Shown here: piece after piece, positions 44,166 to 54,958 of the stretch
Numbering within the stretch: the first letter of the stretch is position 1
Layout of the letters: each line of letters opens with the position of its first letter
DNA from: Populus alba
Lineage: Eukaryota > Streptophyta > Magnoliopsida > Malpighiales > Salicaceae
Assembly: GCF_005239225.2 (NCBI RefSeq)
Contig: NC_133294.1
Span: forward strand, 3,534,001 to 3,598,000
Length of the DNA: 64,000 nucleotides
Direction of reading: 5' to 3'
The notes under the pieces: model-generated
The model's input: the letters and a program-made list of their open reading frames with translations, nothing else
Told to the model about the DNA's origin: nothing
The model's database searches: none
Program-made: the position numbers and the translations under genes

Positions 44166-44285
44166 ATTGATTTAATGCGTTGTTTTAAAAATAATTTTTT
44201 AAAAATAAAAAAAATATTATTTTAATGTATTTTGACATGAAAAACACTTCGAAAAGTATCAACAACTATACTCCTGAATAGACCT
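44166..44285. mobile_element. AT-rich MITE-like copy 2 (partial)
   Basis: Same family as 43737-43907: a run of T/A blocks, then ATATTATTTTAATGTATTTT, then GACATGAAAAACACTTCGAA. It seems to lack one end. Confidence 0.35.
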
Positions 44286-45249
44286 TAAATTAACGAATTG
44301 ATAAAAAAAATATTATTTTAAGAATTTTTTTAAAATAAATAAAATAATATTATTTTCTTTAAGTTAAATTATATTTTAACGTTAATGTCACTAAATTTAA
44401 TTTAAAGACTTGAACTAAGTTGGATGTACGAATCATCAGCTGCCAGGTCTTTATGATTTGAATTCAAACCCCATGGGTGTTTCGAGCCGTAGGTCTTATA
44501 CTTTCCCTTTAGACTTCAGTCCATTGGATGGTCAAGATGTTTTTGAAACAAAGTGGGTCCCATTCTGACTCCCAAAGTTGTAATGTCTTTCTACGGAGCA
44601 CTTGATGATCATCACGTATTCACTTCCAAAACAGGGACTATTACAAATCTCCATAGAAAGGCACCTTCGGGGGAAAAAAATATGATTTATACTGTGTTTT
44701 CAAATAAAAAAAAAACCTAAAAAAATTTTTTTTGTTTAGTAATATATTTGTAATGATAAACTTTAAATGCTTTTAAATTCTTATAATTCTGTTATGAAAC
44801 TCAATTTGAGTTAATTAACTATGTTAATATGCAATTCAAATGATCTAGTTAACATCATGAGATTTTATTAACTTATTTTTTAAAAAATTATTTTAATTTT
44901 ATTTTAATTTTTTATTGAAAACAAAGTTGTTTTAGATGTTTTTTTTTTTTTTTAAAATCATGTTTCATATACTATTTTCAAGAGTTCATGAAGTGATTAA
45001 TGATCGTTTATTTTAATTGATTTCTAAATTTATATGTTGAAGTTAGCATCTTAGAATTTTTATTATAGTTGAAATAAAAAAACTTTTAAATTTTTTAATT
45101 TTTTAATTTTTTGGGATGGTTTTAAATATATATATAAATACTTTAGAAACATTGAAAACCGTTAAAAAAACATATAAATTGTATTTTTTTTTTGTTCAAA
45201 TATATAATCAAGAAGTAATATTATGTTTATACATAGAAGATGGGATAAA
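44286..45249. other. AT-rich intergenic, no gene seen
   Basis: Long A/T runs and no credible open frame. The block at about 44440-44660 is less AT-rich but uncharacterised. Confidence 0.4.
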
Positions 45250-45540
45250 GTCAAGGAATCATCTCAACTTAAAAACTTAAGTTTTTAGATAAAGTCTCAA
45301 GATATAATTTATATTATTCTTTAACGCATTTTTTCAAATAAAAACTCTTTGGGCCTGAAAATTTATACATGCTCACATTACCTTGTGCTTAATTTTTATT
45401 AAATAAATAAGGGTAGTGAGATTCGAACTCGTAACCACCTGGTTATCAAGAATATGATACCATGTTAAAGAATTAATTCAATTCAAGAACTTAAATTTTA
45501 GATAAAATTTTAAAATATAATTTATATTATTCTAAAAATA
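45250..45540 (-). mobile_element. TRIM-like miniature LTR element
   Basis: On the minus strand, two related terminal blocks of about 70 bp (plus coordinates 45467-45535 and 45253-45320, each containing AGAATAATATAAATTATA) flank about 140 bp. Directly after the first block is TGGTATCAT (45454-45462), a degraded tRNA-Met primer binding site, followed by CAGGTGGTTACGAGTTCGAA. This layout and size fit terminal-repeat retrotransposons in miniature. No coding capacity. The ends are degraded, so the boundaries are approximate. Confidence 0.5.
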
Positions 45541-46426
45541 ATGCAAGATGTCAACCCTCATTTTGTCTAAGATTTAGATCTAAACGAAGAGGCGGCATGA
45601 ATCTGATGAGAAAATGACAATACCAAGCCACAAACACAGTAGAACTGATACCTTTTTTATTCTACAATCAAAATCAATGAAAAACAATGGATATTTTCAT
45701 TTGAGGTAAAAAAAAAAAAAAAAAAGAGTATATGATGATAATTATGACCTCTCATGACATCTACAGTTGTCATGATTTAGACAGAAAGCGTTAACTAACT
45801 CAACGCGCACAAAAATGGCTGGATAGATACAAGCAATATCCTTAATTATTAACTAAATAATCTCTTACTATGAACGCAAGTAGATTTGATGGAGCCACGT
45901 GCTCAGAATTCAAATTAAGAAAATGATCTTGTAATAAATTTTCATGATATACATCAATCCATGTATATAAATGGTTTGATGAAGATATGATTGGGAGATA
46001 TGAAGGCAAGTATATGAAAACTATCGTACCGGAATAATCTTATCATTAAATCTAAAATTTGAACCTCGCAATCATAGTACTATGGTTTTTATTAACTTCT
46101 TAAAGCTGATGTAAATAGTTTACATGAACTTAATTTGACCATAAAAAAAAAAAAACCAAAGTTACATGACTCAATGTTAGGCTAAAGTTATAGGTTAAAT
46201 GAATTAACTCAGATTAATTTAAATAAATTAAAAAATATATATTTTAATTACAAAAAATTAAAAATTAAAATGATATTTTTTTTTAAAAAAAATTAACTTT
46301 TATTTTGATTATAGGTTGATTTATGGAGTCTCTTAAACTTTTTTAAACTTAAATAGTGTCAACTCCTATCTAGTTATTTGAAATTCAAATTTGGTTAAAC
46401 CCCAAGTGAACTAAAGGGATATTTAA
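45541..46426. other. AT-rich intergenic, no gene seen
   Basis: No credible coding region. Long A-runs at about 45710 and 46145. Confidence 0.4.
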
Positions 46427-46617
46427 AAATATGATACTAATTATTTTTTAAAATGTTTTTTATTTAGAAATATATTAAAATAATATATTTTTTTATTTTT
46501 TAAAAATTATTTTTAATATTAACACATCAAAATAATATAAAAATACTAAAAAATATTAAATTAAAAAAAAATTTATTTTTCAAAAATACTTTATAAACAC
46601 ACAAACAAACATTACCC
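46427..46617. mobile_element. AT-rich MITE-like copy 3
   Basis: Resembles 43737-43907 over its left half and extends further, including AACACATCAAAATAATATAAAAA. It lies about 320 bp upstream of the start codon at 46935, within the probable promoter region of that gene. Confidence 0.4.
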
Positions 46618-46683
46618 AAGTCTTCCCAGCTAAGTTTAATAACACTGAGAATATATTATGCAGGTGTTCCTGTAGAAACTAAA

Positions 46684-46743
46684 GGTTGCATATATAATTT
46701 CTTATAATTTTATAATTTCTTATTACATGGTTGCATATATAAT
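46684..46743 (+). promoter_or_regulatory. Duplicated TATA-like element
   Basis: GGTTGCATATATAAT occurs twice (46684-46698 and 46729-46743), about 190-250 bp upstream of the ATG at 46935. Either TATATAA could be the core promoter; the intervening leader is CT-rich from about 46860. Confidence 0.35.
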
Positions 46744-46934
46744 GGACCCAACCTCTTAGCCCTCCCATATCTTCATTTTTATTAACTCATTCTCCTTTGT
46801 TTATAGCTCTTGTAGGGTCAAGCTGAACTGAACTCTGAACCAAGCTCAGTCCCAAGAAAACAGAGAAACTTCCCCCACACTTCCTCTCCTCTCAAAAACA
46901 AACCTCCCTTCTCTCCCTTTCATTATCCAACAAT

Positions 46935-47999
46935 ATGGATAGCCCACAAAGAATATCCATTAAAGAACCTCAAGTAATCCTCTCTCCATGCAGCAGTAGA
47001 AGAAGGAGAGCAAGCAGTGATTCAAACTCACCACCCGAATTCGAGTTCTGGATGGTCCAAAACCCATCTTTCCCTCAACCAAATCTTGTTACAGCTGATG
47101 AACTCTTTGTTGATGGTGTCCTCCTCCCTCTCTACCTCCTCCACCACCCCAACAACAACAACAACAACAACCATCCGCCTGATCCTGACCCTGACTCAAC
47201 CGAAGCCGAACCTCCCATCTCCCAACCTGACCCTGAACCCGAAATCTCGCCAGCAAGCATAACCATGGAGCCAACAAGCAGTTCCAAGAGATGGAAAGAT
47301 ATGATATTCAAGAAAGGTGACAAGAAAACTTCAACAGCTGCCAAGAAACAAGAAGAGAAAGATAAGGACAAGGACAAGGATAAAAAGAGAGAGAAAAGGA
47401 GTCAAAATGGAGCGAGTTCAGCTGAGTTGAATATCAACATATGGCCGTTTTCACGTAGTAGATCCGAAGGGAACAGTGTGACCCGACCCAAGTTGTTTCC
47501 CGGGGCTCCCGGAACCCGGAAGGTAAGTAGTGCCCCTTGTTCGAGGAGTAATTCGGCAGGGGAATCCAAATCAAGAAAGTCATGGCCAAGTAGCCCGGGT
47601 CGACCCGGAGTCCATTTGAGTCGGAGCAGCCCAGTGTGGCAGGTTCGACGTGGAGGTGGTTCGGGTACGAAGAGTAGCTTCCCTGAGCCTGTGGTTCGGA
47701 GTGGTGAGAAATCGAGCAGTAAAAAAGAAGTTACCGAGCCTCGCCGCAGTAAAAATACAGCCAATGTCAATGGCAGCACTTATGGTGCTAGAGCAAAGGT
47801 TTTGAATATAAATGTCCCCGTTTGTATCGGGTATAGAAATCATTTGAGTTGCAGAAGCGGTGTCCGCGGTGCTGACGGCAGTGACGGTGGCGCAACCAAA
47901 AGCGCTGGCGGTGATTGTGGTGGTAGTAGCACTACTAATGTTGGAAATGGTGGTAATCTTTTCAATTTACGTAGCCTCTTCACAAAAAAAGTTTATTAG
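46935..47999 (+). CDS. Plant-specific protein of unknown function with FEFW and ADELFVDG motifs
   Basis: Single exon, 354 aa. Features in order: a basic RRRR patch (22-25), FEFWM (36-40), ADELFVDGVLLPL (54-66), an Asn run encoded by AAC repeats (73-79), a Pro/Asp/Glu-rich stretch (80-106), a KRWKDMIFKKG segment (118-128), a Lys/Asp-rich charged run (140-155), LNINIWPFSRSRS (165-177), a Ser-rich middle, a Gly/Ser-rich low-complexity region (about 305-340) and a basic C-terminus (LFNLRSLFTKK). FEF plus ADELF motifs also occur in plant membrane-associated kinase regulators (BKI1/MAKR type) and in DUF1645 proteins (established knowledge), so a relation to these is possible but unproven. The protein is probably largely disordered and basic, with no signal peptide or membrane segment. 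The ATG has a duplicated TATA-like box upstream. Real gene: high confidence; function: unknown. Confidence 0.85.
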   Translation: MDSPQRISIKEPQVILSPCSSRRRRASSDSNSPPEFEFWMVQNPSFPQPNLVTADELFVDGVLLPLYLLHHPNNNNNNNHPPDPDPDSTEAEPPISQPDPEPEISPASITMEPTSSSKRWKDMIFKKGDKKTSTAAKKQEEKDKDKDKDKKREKRSQNGASSAELNINIWPFSRSRSEGNSVTRPKLFPGAPGTRKVSSAPCSRSNSAGESKSRKSWPSSPGRPGVHLSRSSPVWQVRRGGGSGTKSSFPEPVVRSGEKSSSKKEVTEPRRSKNTANVNGSTYGARAKVLNINVPVCIGYRNHLSCRSGVRGADGSDGGATKSAGGDCGGSSTTNVGNGGNLFNLRSLFTKKVY

Positions 48000-50400
48000 A
48001 GTTTGTAATTAATTGACCCTCTAATTATTTTTTTTTCTGTAAATTATTAATTAATAGCAATATTAAGTTTGATTTAGATGTACTTTTCAGTGTATTCTCT
48101 GTATTTTTCCTTGTATAAACAAATAATTTATTTTTCTCACCAATTCACATATACAATTAGTTTTTTGTTTTACCAGATGCGATTAGTTAATTAAAAAGTT
48201 ACTACCTTTGAAAGTTTGTTCACTTTTCTTGTGTGGGATTTGTTTATTTTGTTTAGAGCATTTGGAAGGCGAGACTTTATTTTTTATTTATTTATATGTA
48301 CTCCAATAATAAAATAATAAAAAGTTATTTAGAAAAGTTAATAATATTTTAATAAATTTAATATATAATTATTTTAACAATCTATTGGTTGACTTTGCAT
48401 TTTAAAAATAGTATAGATAATTATCTATTAACTCAAGATGAAATTAAAAAAATTATTAAAAAAAAATATATTTATTTAATTTGGATGAATTTATCAAACC
48501 TATAACATAACTTATAAAATAAGATAGTTTTATGAAAAACAAACAAAAAAAAACATGGATTTTTAATAAAAACTAGTAAAAAAAGTATTATTACAATAAA
48601 TATTTGTTTGTAAAGTTTTTATAAATTTTATAAAATATATAGAAATAATATTTTTATAAAAGATTTTTATTTAGCATTCTTTGAAAGTTAAATTACTCTT
48701 TTTTTTTAGTTTTTTATTTAACACATCAGAGATACTCTTAGGATGTCTTTAGAAATGCATTCGGACGTGTTTAGAAATGCAAGTACAAATTTTAAATTTG
48801 AGTGTATGATTAAAAAACATAAAATCATTTTAAAAAAAAATCGAGTGTATGATTTTTTTTAAAATCCGAGTACAATTTTACAAAAACAACAGGACTGCCT
48901 CGCCTAGCACATGCGCATAAATAGTGATGGCTTTACTATCTCGTGGTTCAAAAACCTTTGTTGTCTTATGAGTATGGAGGAAGCATGCATCGTTTTGCTT
49001 CTTGCTAGCATGCATGCCATGGCCACATCATAGCATGAGTCTGCTTTTCATTATTATCTCCTGCCTGCTCTGTACATTGGGCCTTCCTTCATTGAGAAGA
49101 ACAGCACACGTGTCATGTTCTGATGGAAATGAAAGAAGAGTTGGGACCAAGAGGAAAACATATTTCTCAAGCATATTCTCACTTGTGCCTACAACATTAT
49201 TCGGAATAAATCTGTCAATTTGTTTGAATATTGCAATAAGCATTCATAAATATTGCCCATGTCGTGCTCTTGCATATTAAATATTTATAATTAGCCACTT
49301 AATATTTATATATTCATTAATTTTAAGGTTTATATGATCAATCAAGATGCATGTAAATTAACCAAATATCTATATTAATAAAATAAATATTAATATCTTA
49401 TTATATAATAAATACAATAATTTTAGTGAAAGCTCCTTTTGTTTTTATATATAACATGAATATATATTTTTACACGATCTATATTTTAACGATTATATTT
49501 AAAAAGTAAATAACGGGAAAGAGTTTATCAACTCAAAAGATCTTTAATCAATCATTTATTTATATATAAATTGAATAATCACATATTTATATATAAATTG
49601 AAAAAATATAAGTGGTTAGATTCGAATAAGAAATGTTTTTCTCTGATAAAAGCTAAGTGTAGTACAATTTCTTCTTAATTACCTATGAATTTATATTCAT
49701 TCCAAATATTTTTTGCCAAGAAGGTTTCATATGATTAACAAGGGAGTTTCATTTCTTAAATTATTATTATTGAAGGTTTGAGTTGTAAAAAGAATGGTGG
49801 TTAGAGAATGATTTCTTGAAAATAAACATGTTTGAATGTTGAGAGCTTATGAGTTTTGAAGAGCAACAGCTAGACATTTACCATTAAGACTAAAAGAAGA
49901 TCAATTATTAAAATTGTAAACTAACTTTAGTTTAATTAAAAGTTTGCGAGCTTTCAATATTGTGAGGGGACTGCCTGGAGAAATTGTCGAGAGAGCTGCA
50001 AAAAATTAATATCAGAAGTAAGCTAGAGATGAACGAACGATGGACCCATAATGTAATATGAATTTAGCTTTTTGAGCATTGTTTTTCTAATTGCCTTTTG
50101 AATTGTAAGTAGTGGATGCTTCATGCCTTATTGTCATTTTTTTTTTCGTTTTTTTCTTCAAGGATCTTCTTCCAGTCCTTGTCTTTATATAATGAAGATG
50201 GGAGTCAATTTTTTTACAAATACCCTAAAGTTAAAGATTATATAAAATTTTTAATGAGTATTTGGGCTAATTTATACGTGTCTCGATTAATAATTTGAGA
50301 TTCTAAAAGTTAATAATTCATATAAATATTTAATGATTTTAAGATTTACGAGACTGATAACTTGAAAAGTAAACCTAGAAGCTAATTAATTATACTACAC
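48000..50400. other. Intergenic, mostly AT-rich, no gene recognised
   Basis: Includes the 3' flank of the preceding gene. A less AT-rich patch at about 48890-49280 holds a 92-codon plus-strand frame (49002-49280) with a hydrophobic N-terminus, but no recognisable family or splice context. Confidence 0.4.
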
Positions 50401-50420
50401 TCATTTGATTTTTTTAATTG

Positions 50421-50546
50421 CTTTTTGAATTGTAAGTAATGGATGCTTCATGCCTTCTTGTCTTTTTTGAATTGTAAGTAATGGATGCTTCATGCCTTCT
50501 TGTCTTTTTTGAATTGTAAGTAATGGATGCTTCATGCCTTCTTCCC
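50421..50546 (+). repeat. 42-bp tandem repeat, three copies
   Basis: GAATTGTAAG boxes at 50427, 50469 and 50511 are exactly 42 bp apart and the units are near identical. A single diverged copy occurs upstream at about 50098-50140. In both places a GGGAGTCAA block follows, so the larger segment was duplicated before the 42-bp expansion. Confidence 0.9.
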
Positions 50547-51590
50547 ATCCCTTTCTTTATATAATAAAGGTGGGAGTCAACTTCTTTAGGAGGTAGGAGG
50601 GGACAAATAAACATGACAGATATAATTAGCTCGAAACTTGACAAATTAATTATTCAGAATCTAACCTTATTTTTACATTGATCAAACCAAGTTCGAGTAA
50701 CTAGTTAGATCAAACCATTATAATAGACTCGGGCTAACCCGTTGGCCTAATAACCCGAGCCCTTCACCCAGGTCAGATGCCACGTCGGATCCGAAGAAAA
50801 CACATATAATTTCTCTTCCTTTAATTCTTTCTTGCCCAATTTTTTAGTAGCATGGCCATGCTTCTTCGTGAGTGTGGCTCACCAAGCTCAAATTAATGAT
50901 CGTGTGTAAGATTCACTCTTCAGAAAAGCTCCTAAATACCAGTTGCTTTCTGATGTTGTGGCTCTTGCGCGTAAGCTGTTACCAAAAAAAAAAAAAAAAA
51001 GAAATGTAAGATTGGAAGCAAAGCCCTCAAGTTTCTGTCATATGAGTTTGCCATTGCCCTTCAGCTGCTACACCTTTTATAATTATAATTATAACTATAT
51101 AAAAAAGACACTCTAAAAGGCCTCGGTGTTTAACCGTGCCATGAGAGGAGATGCACGAACAATGCATCTTCTTCTTCTTCTTTTTTTTACTCCTTGGATT
51201 TTTTTACACTTTGACCCTCAATTTCTTTGTTTTCTAATTTGGTCCTACAAAATTTGTGTTTGATCTTGGTGTTTTGCTTTTCATGCGTGCGTATGGGCAT
51301 CTCGTGGTGTTGAGAAAATGTTGCATCTCTTGGTTAATTCTTGGTTTTGCAAAACAAATTCAATTCAATTAATTTACAATAATTAGAGCTTAAGAATCAA
51401 ATACGAATCTTAAACAAATGCTAAGTCCCTCTTTTTTCAAAATCAAGGACTGATTTGCATTGTTACAGAAGAAGTTCATGTACCCTTTTTTAATTTGGTC
51501 TCTCGACTTTCTTTTTCAATTTGACATATTTTCATTGACTTTATTTATGATTTAATTTGATAGTTTGTTTTGATTGTCTTGATATAAAGA
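50547..51590. other. Intergenic, no gene seen
   Basis: Mixed AT-rich DNA. A block near 50690-50790 contains GACTCGGGCTAACCCG-like repeat phrases related to the family at 24.8 kb. A-run at about 50985-51000. Confidence 0.4.
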
Positions 51591-51594
51591 TTTT

Positions 51595-52800
51595 GCAATG
51601 TCAATGAAAATTTAATTGTTATTTTTTTTTTATCATTTTTTAATTGATTTTGTTTTTCAACTTTGTCCATCAACATTTTATTTCATTTCATTTTATTTTA
51701 TTTTTATGTAAAATTTGGTCCTTATTTTTCTAATTACTATTTGTTTTGTTTTTCACTATTTTTTATTGATTATTTTTTCAATTCCATCCCTCAACATTTT
51801 ATTGATTGAGGATTTGATTTTGTTATTTTTGTGGGTTTAACTTTCATGAAGTTAGTTACAATCTCATGATCCGGATCACAAGTATTGAAGATTAGCTCGA
51901 CTTTATTTTTTTACATCTTTTTTAAAAACTAATAGTTTTTTTAAAAAAATCATTTTCGACATTGGGTTGGTTGGGGGTTGAATTTCATAATTTGTTTTAA
52001 GATTTATTTTAATCTCATGTCTTGAGTCATAATTTAATTGGTTAACACATGTCTTTTGTTTTTCTGTTTTTTTTTTTAGATTTGATTTTTTTCAAACGTG
52101 GAAAGCACCATTGGGATTCATATTCCATAAGATCTTGTAATGTCAATGTAAATTTGATAATTTTTATTTTTTTATTGCTATTTTTTTATCATTTTTTAAT
52201 TGAGTTTGTTTTTCAATTTTATCCATCAACATTTTATTTTATTTTTATGTACAATTTGGTCCTTATTTTTCTGATTACTATTTGTTTTGTTTCTCATTAT
52301 TTTTTGGTTGATTATTTTTTCAATTCTATCCCTCAAAATTTTATTGATTGGAGATTTAATTTCATTATTTTTATAGGTTTATCTTTTATGAGATTAGTTA
52401 CAATTTCATAATCTGGACAACAAGTTTTGAAGATTAGCTCAAGTTGACTTTATTTTATTTTTTAGATTCTTTTTTAAAACTGAATTTTATTTCTTCTAAA
52501 AAAAGCATCTTTCAACGTTGGGTTGGTTGGGGGTTGAATTTCATGACTTTTTTTTTAATGTTTATTTTAATCTCATGTCTTGAGTCATAGTGTTAGTGGG
52601 TTAACACAAGTCTTTTTGTTTTTTCCATTTTAGATTGGATTTTTTTCTTGTTTTGCCCTTCAACATTGAATTTATCAAAGATTTGAGATTTTGTTGTTTT
52701 TTTTTTTTTCCCTATAAGATTTTCTTGATCTCAGGATCAGGTTATGTATTTAGCAAGCTGACTTGGGTAGACTCAGGTCATTTTTTTTGTTCTTTTTTAA
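51595..52800. repeat. About 541-bp tandem duplication plus partial third copy
   Basis: Copy 1 starts near 51595 and copy 2 near 52135 (both begin with a GTCAATG box). They share TTTGGTCCTTATTTTTCT, GATTAGCTC and GGGTTGGTTGGGGGTTGAAT blocks in order. A third, shorter and more diverged copy runs from about 52630. Same general family as 25.2-25.7 kb. No coding potential. Confidence 0.8.
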
Positions 52801-53335
52801 TTTGATTTTTTTTTCAATTTTATCCTTTAACATTTTAATTGTTTAGAATTGAGTTTCATTTTATTTTTAAGGTTATTGCATTCTCATTTGATGTTTTTTA
52901 CCTCGTTATCAAGATAACTAGGATGATATATTTCTATAATATTAGCAAAAAAATTTTGTAGTTGATCATTGCAAATTTTTTTCTTAATTTGATTTGTTTA
53001 TTGTCATTGTCTATTTTTTTAATTATATTATTAAATTAAATATTGAACTAAATCAAGTTAATAAAATGAGTCTTTGATTTTTTTTTTTTAAAAAACACTA
53101 ACATCACCTTAACATCTTTTTCACATTGGAAAAAACTTTGCCCTGCTAGTAATACAGTTCATGTAAATAATCTAGTTACAGCTAATCACGTGGCCACAAA
53201 GCCCCACTGGGATTCATATTCCATAAGATTGCTCCAATATTCATTCGATGGTGTGTGGTAGGCTAGACATGTGAAGCCCATCGGAAAAATCGAGGGTAAA
53301 AGACCCAGACTCTACCCTTGGTATTGTTCCTGATT
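52801..53335. other. AT-rich intergenic, no gene seen
   Basis: Continues the degraded repeat to about 53100. It contains the second member (53208-53229) of a 22-bp exact direct repeat whose first member is at 52112-52133. Confidence 0.45.
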
Positions 53336-54958
53336 TCAAGATAAACATGAAGATACGGATATTTTGAATGACAAATGCTCTTCAAACTCTTTCTGAATTA
53401 GCCCTTCCTCCTCATAAAACCCCAACATCTCATTTTCATCATATTCAAGGACAGCATTGAATCTGTTGCCTGAAGTTCTATCTGTTCCATCAAAGCAGAA
53501 ATTACAAAATGAGCAAAGGGAAAATTTTCTAAATATCCAAGAAGTACAAAAATGTAGAATTGAAAAACAGTAAAATGGGCGAGGGAGGACCTGAAATCTC
53601 CACGTCTGCATTTGAACGCTGACCATTTCCATTATTCTCAACAAGTGTGAGTCAACCATTTGCACTTGACACACTTACCATTAGCTACAATCGAAGCCTT
53701 ATTTCTACTTGTTACAACGATTTTACTTCCTTGGAAAAGCCAATTTTGCATGCCAACAATTGCATTGAATTGGTACCATTTGTCTACATCATCGAGAACA
53801 ATAAGAGTTCTTCTGCAACAGAATGCACCCTTAATCTTTATAATCCCTTCATCGACATCATTTATCTCATCAGCAGTCTTGTTTAGGATATCAGAAAGAA
53901 GTTGCCTCTGTAGACAAACTACACCATTGGATTCTTTTGACCTTTCTCTAACATCTGATAGAAAGCTCCTGCCTTCAAATTTATAAAGATTAAGGGTGCA
54001 TTATGTTGTAGAAGAACTCTTATTGTTGCTCCTACCTTCTCCACGATAGATTGGACAAGCTGTGCCTCATAACTGCATCAGAAGGAAAAATGTAATGTAT
54101 AATTCTCTCCGTAAAGTTTCAAAATCTTAGCATCCTGGAAAAAAGAAATTAAACCAGGATGTGTGTCAATGATGGATTGCTACTTTTGCAGCTATGTTAT
54201 CACCACATATTAAAACCAAAAAAGGAATAATGTAGAAATCTTTGCTTTTTCAGGTAGTCAAGGAAAAAAAAGAGAAAAAAGTATCTTTTATTTTTATTTT
54301 ACTTGTATGTTCTCTGAGTTGGGAGTGTTATAGTTTCACTAAATTGTAGTGGTATTATCAATTATCGTCTAAATGCTTAACTACAAACCTGAAAAAAAAT
54401 AAAAGTTCAGAACCAGCATTCTGGTATTATGTTATGTGTAGTTTCATCAAGAAATACAACTTACCCATCTCCTAAAACCATTCCTCCTAAATCTGCAACT
54501 TCCTTCAAAGCAATCCTCCACCCATTCACTTGCTCCATCTCCTTCTTGAAGCGCTTTTCATGATCCACAAATGCTGCAGCAAAGCTCCCTGTTTGATTTC
54601 TGACTTCAGACGGATCCACATCATAGAAGACCGGCAAAATTATGCAGTCAGTATTCCTCTTACGTTCCATGATCATTACAAGTTCATCCAGGCACCACCG
54701 CGACAAAGCTATGCTTTGGAGAACACGATTATCGATATTTTTTATTGTTGTATTGCCTGTCGGAGCTGACTTGATATTTTCTCCTCTCCCAATTTCATCA
54801 TCGTCTCTAAATGTGTGAATCCCTGCTTGAACCAGGGCTGTGTAGAGGTGATCGGTAAAGTTCTTGCGGGTGTCTTCACCTCTAAAACTCAAGAACACTT
54901 GATATTTACAACTAGAGAACCGTGAAAATGAGGATTCTTGATATTTCCCAGAAGCCAT
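53336..54958 (-). pseudogene. TIR-NBS-LRR deletion derivative
   Basis: A TIR exon (54465-54958, start MASGKYQES, with VFLSFRGEDTRKNF and ending MVLGDG before a GTAAGT donor) is followed by a truncated exon 2 starting at 54072 (YEAQLVQSIVEKV). The P-loop region is missing. In its place is an inverted copy of the kinase-2 segment (53981-54026), then an NB-ARC piece with RNBS-A-like, TLIVLDDVD and GSKIVVTSRN motifs (to about 53690). The sequence then jumps, near 53650, to the post-LRR C-terminal region (DSHLLRIMEMVS), so GLPLAL, RNBS-D, MHD and all LRRs are absent. Within the TIR domain, between GENI and WCLDELVM, the frame is shifted by a compensated pair of small deletions (net minus 3 nt), changing about 25 residues of core. 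TNLs are intracellular immune receptors; this copy cannot encode one. A truncated TIR protein could still be made from exon 1. Confidence 0.88.
53798..54026. repeat. 46-bp inverted repeat (hairpin) in the TNL pseudogene
   Basis: The arms 53798-53843 and 53981-54026 are reverse complements at 44 of 46 positions, with a 137-bp loop. The left arm is the normal antisense of the kinase-2 coding segment, as judged from the neighbour at about 60363-60408; the right arm is its inverted duplicate in place of the P-loop region. Confidence 0.93.

Noticed and set aside
47089..47843. Minus-strand frames of 62-125 codons opposite the 354-aa gene
   Set aside because: Antisense shadows caused by codon-biased, proline-rich coding sequence.
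49002..49280. 92-codon frame with a signal-peptide-like start
   Set aside because: No cleavage-site context I trust, no family resemblance and no conserved neighbour; hydrophobic stretches are common by chance in T-rich DNA.
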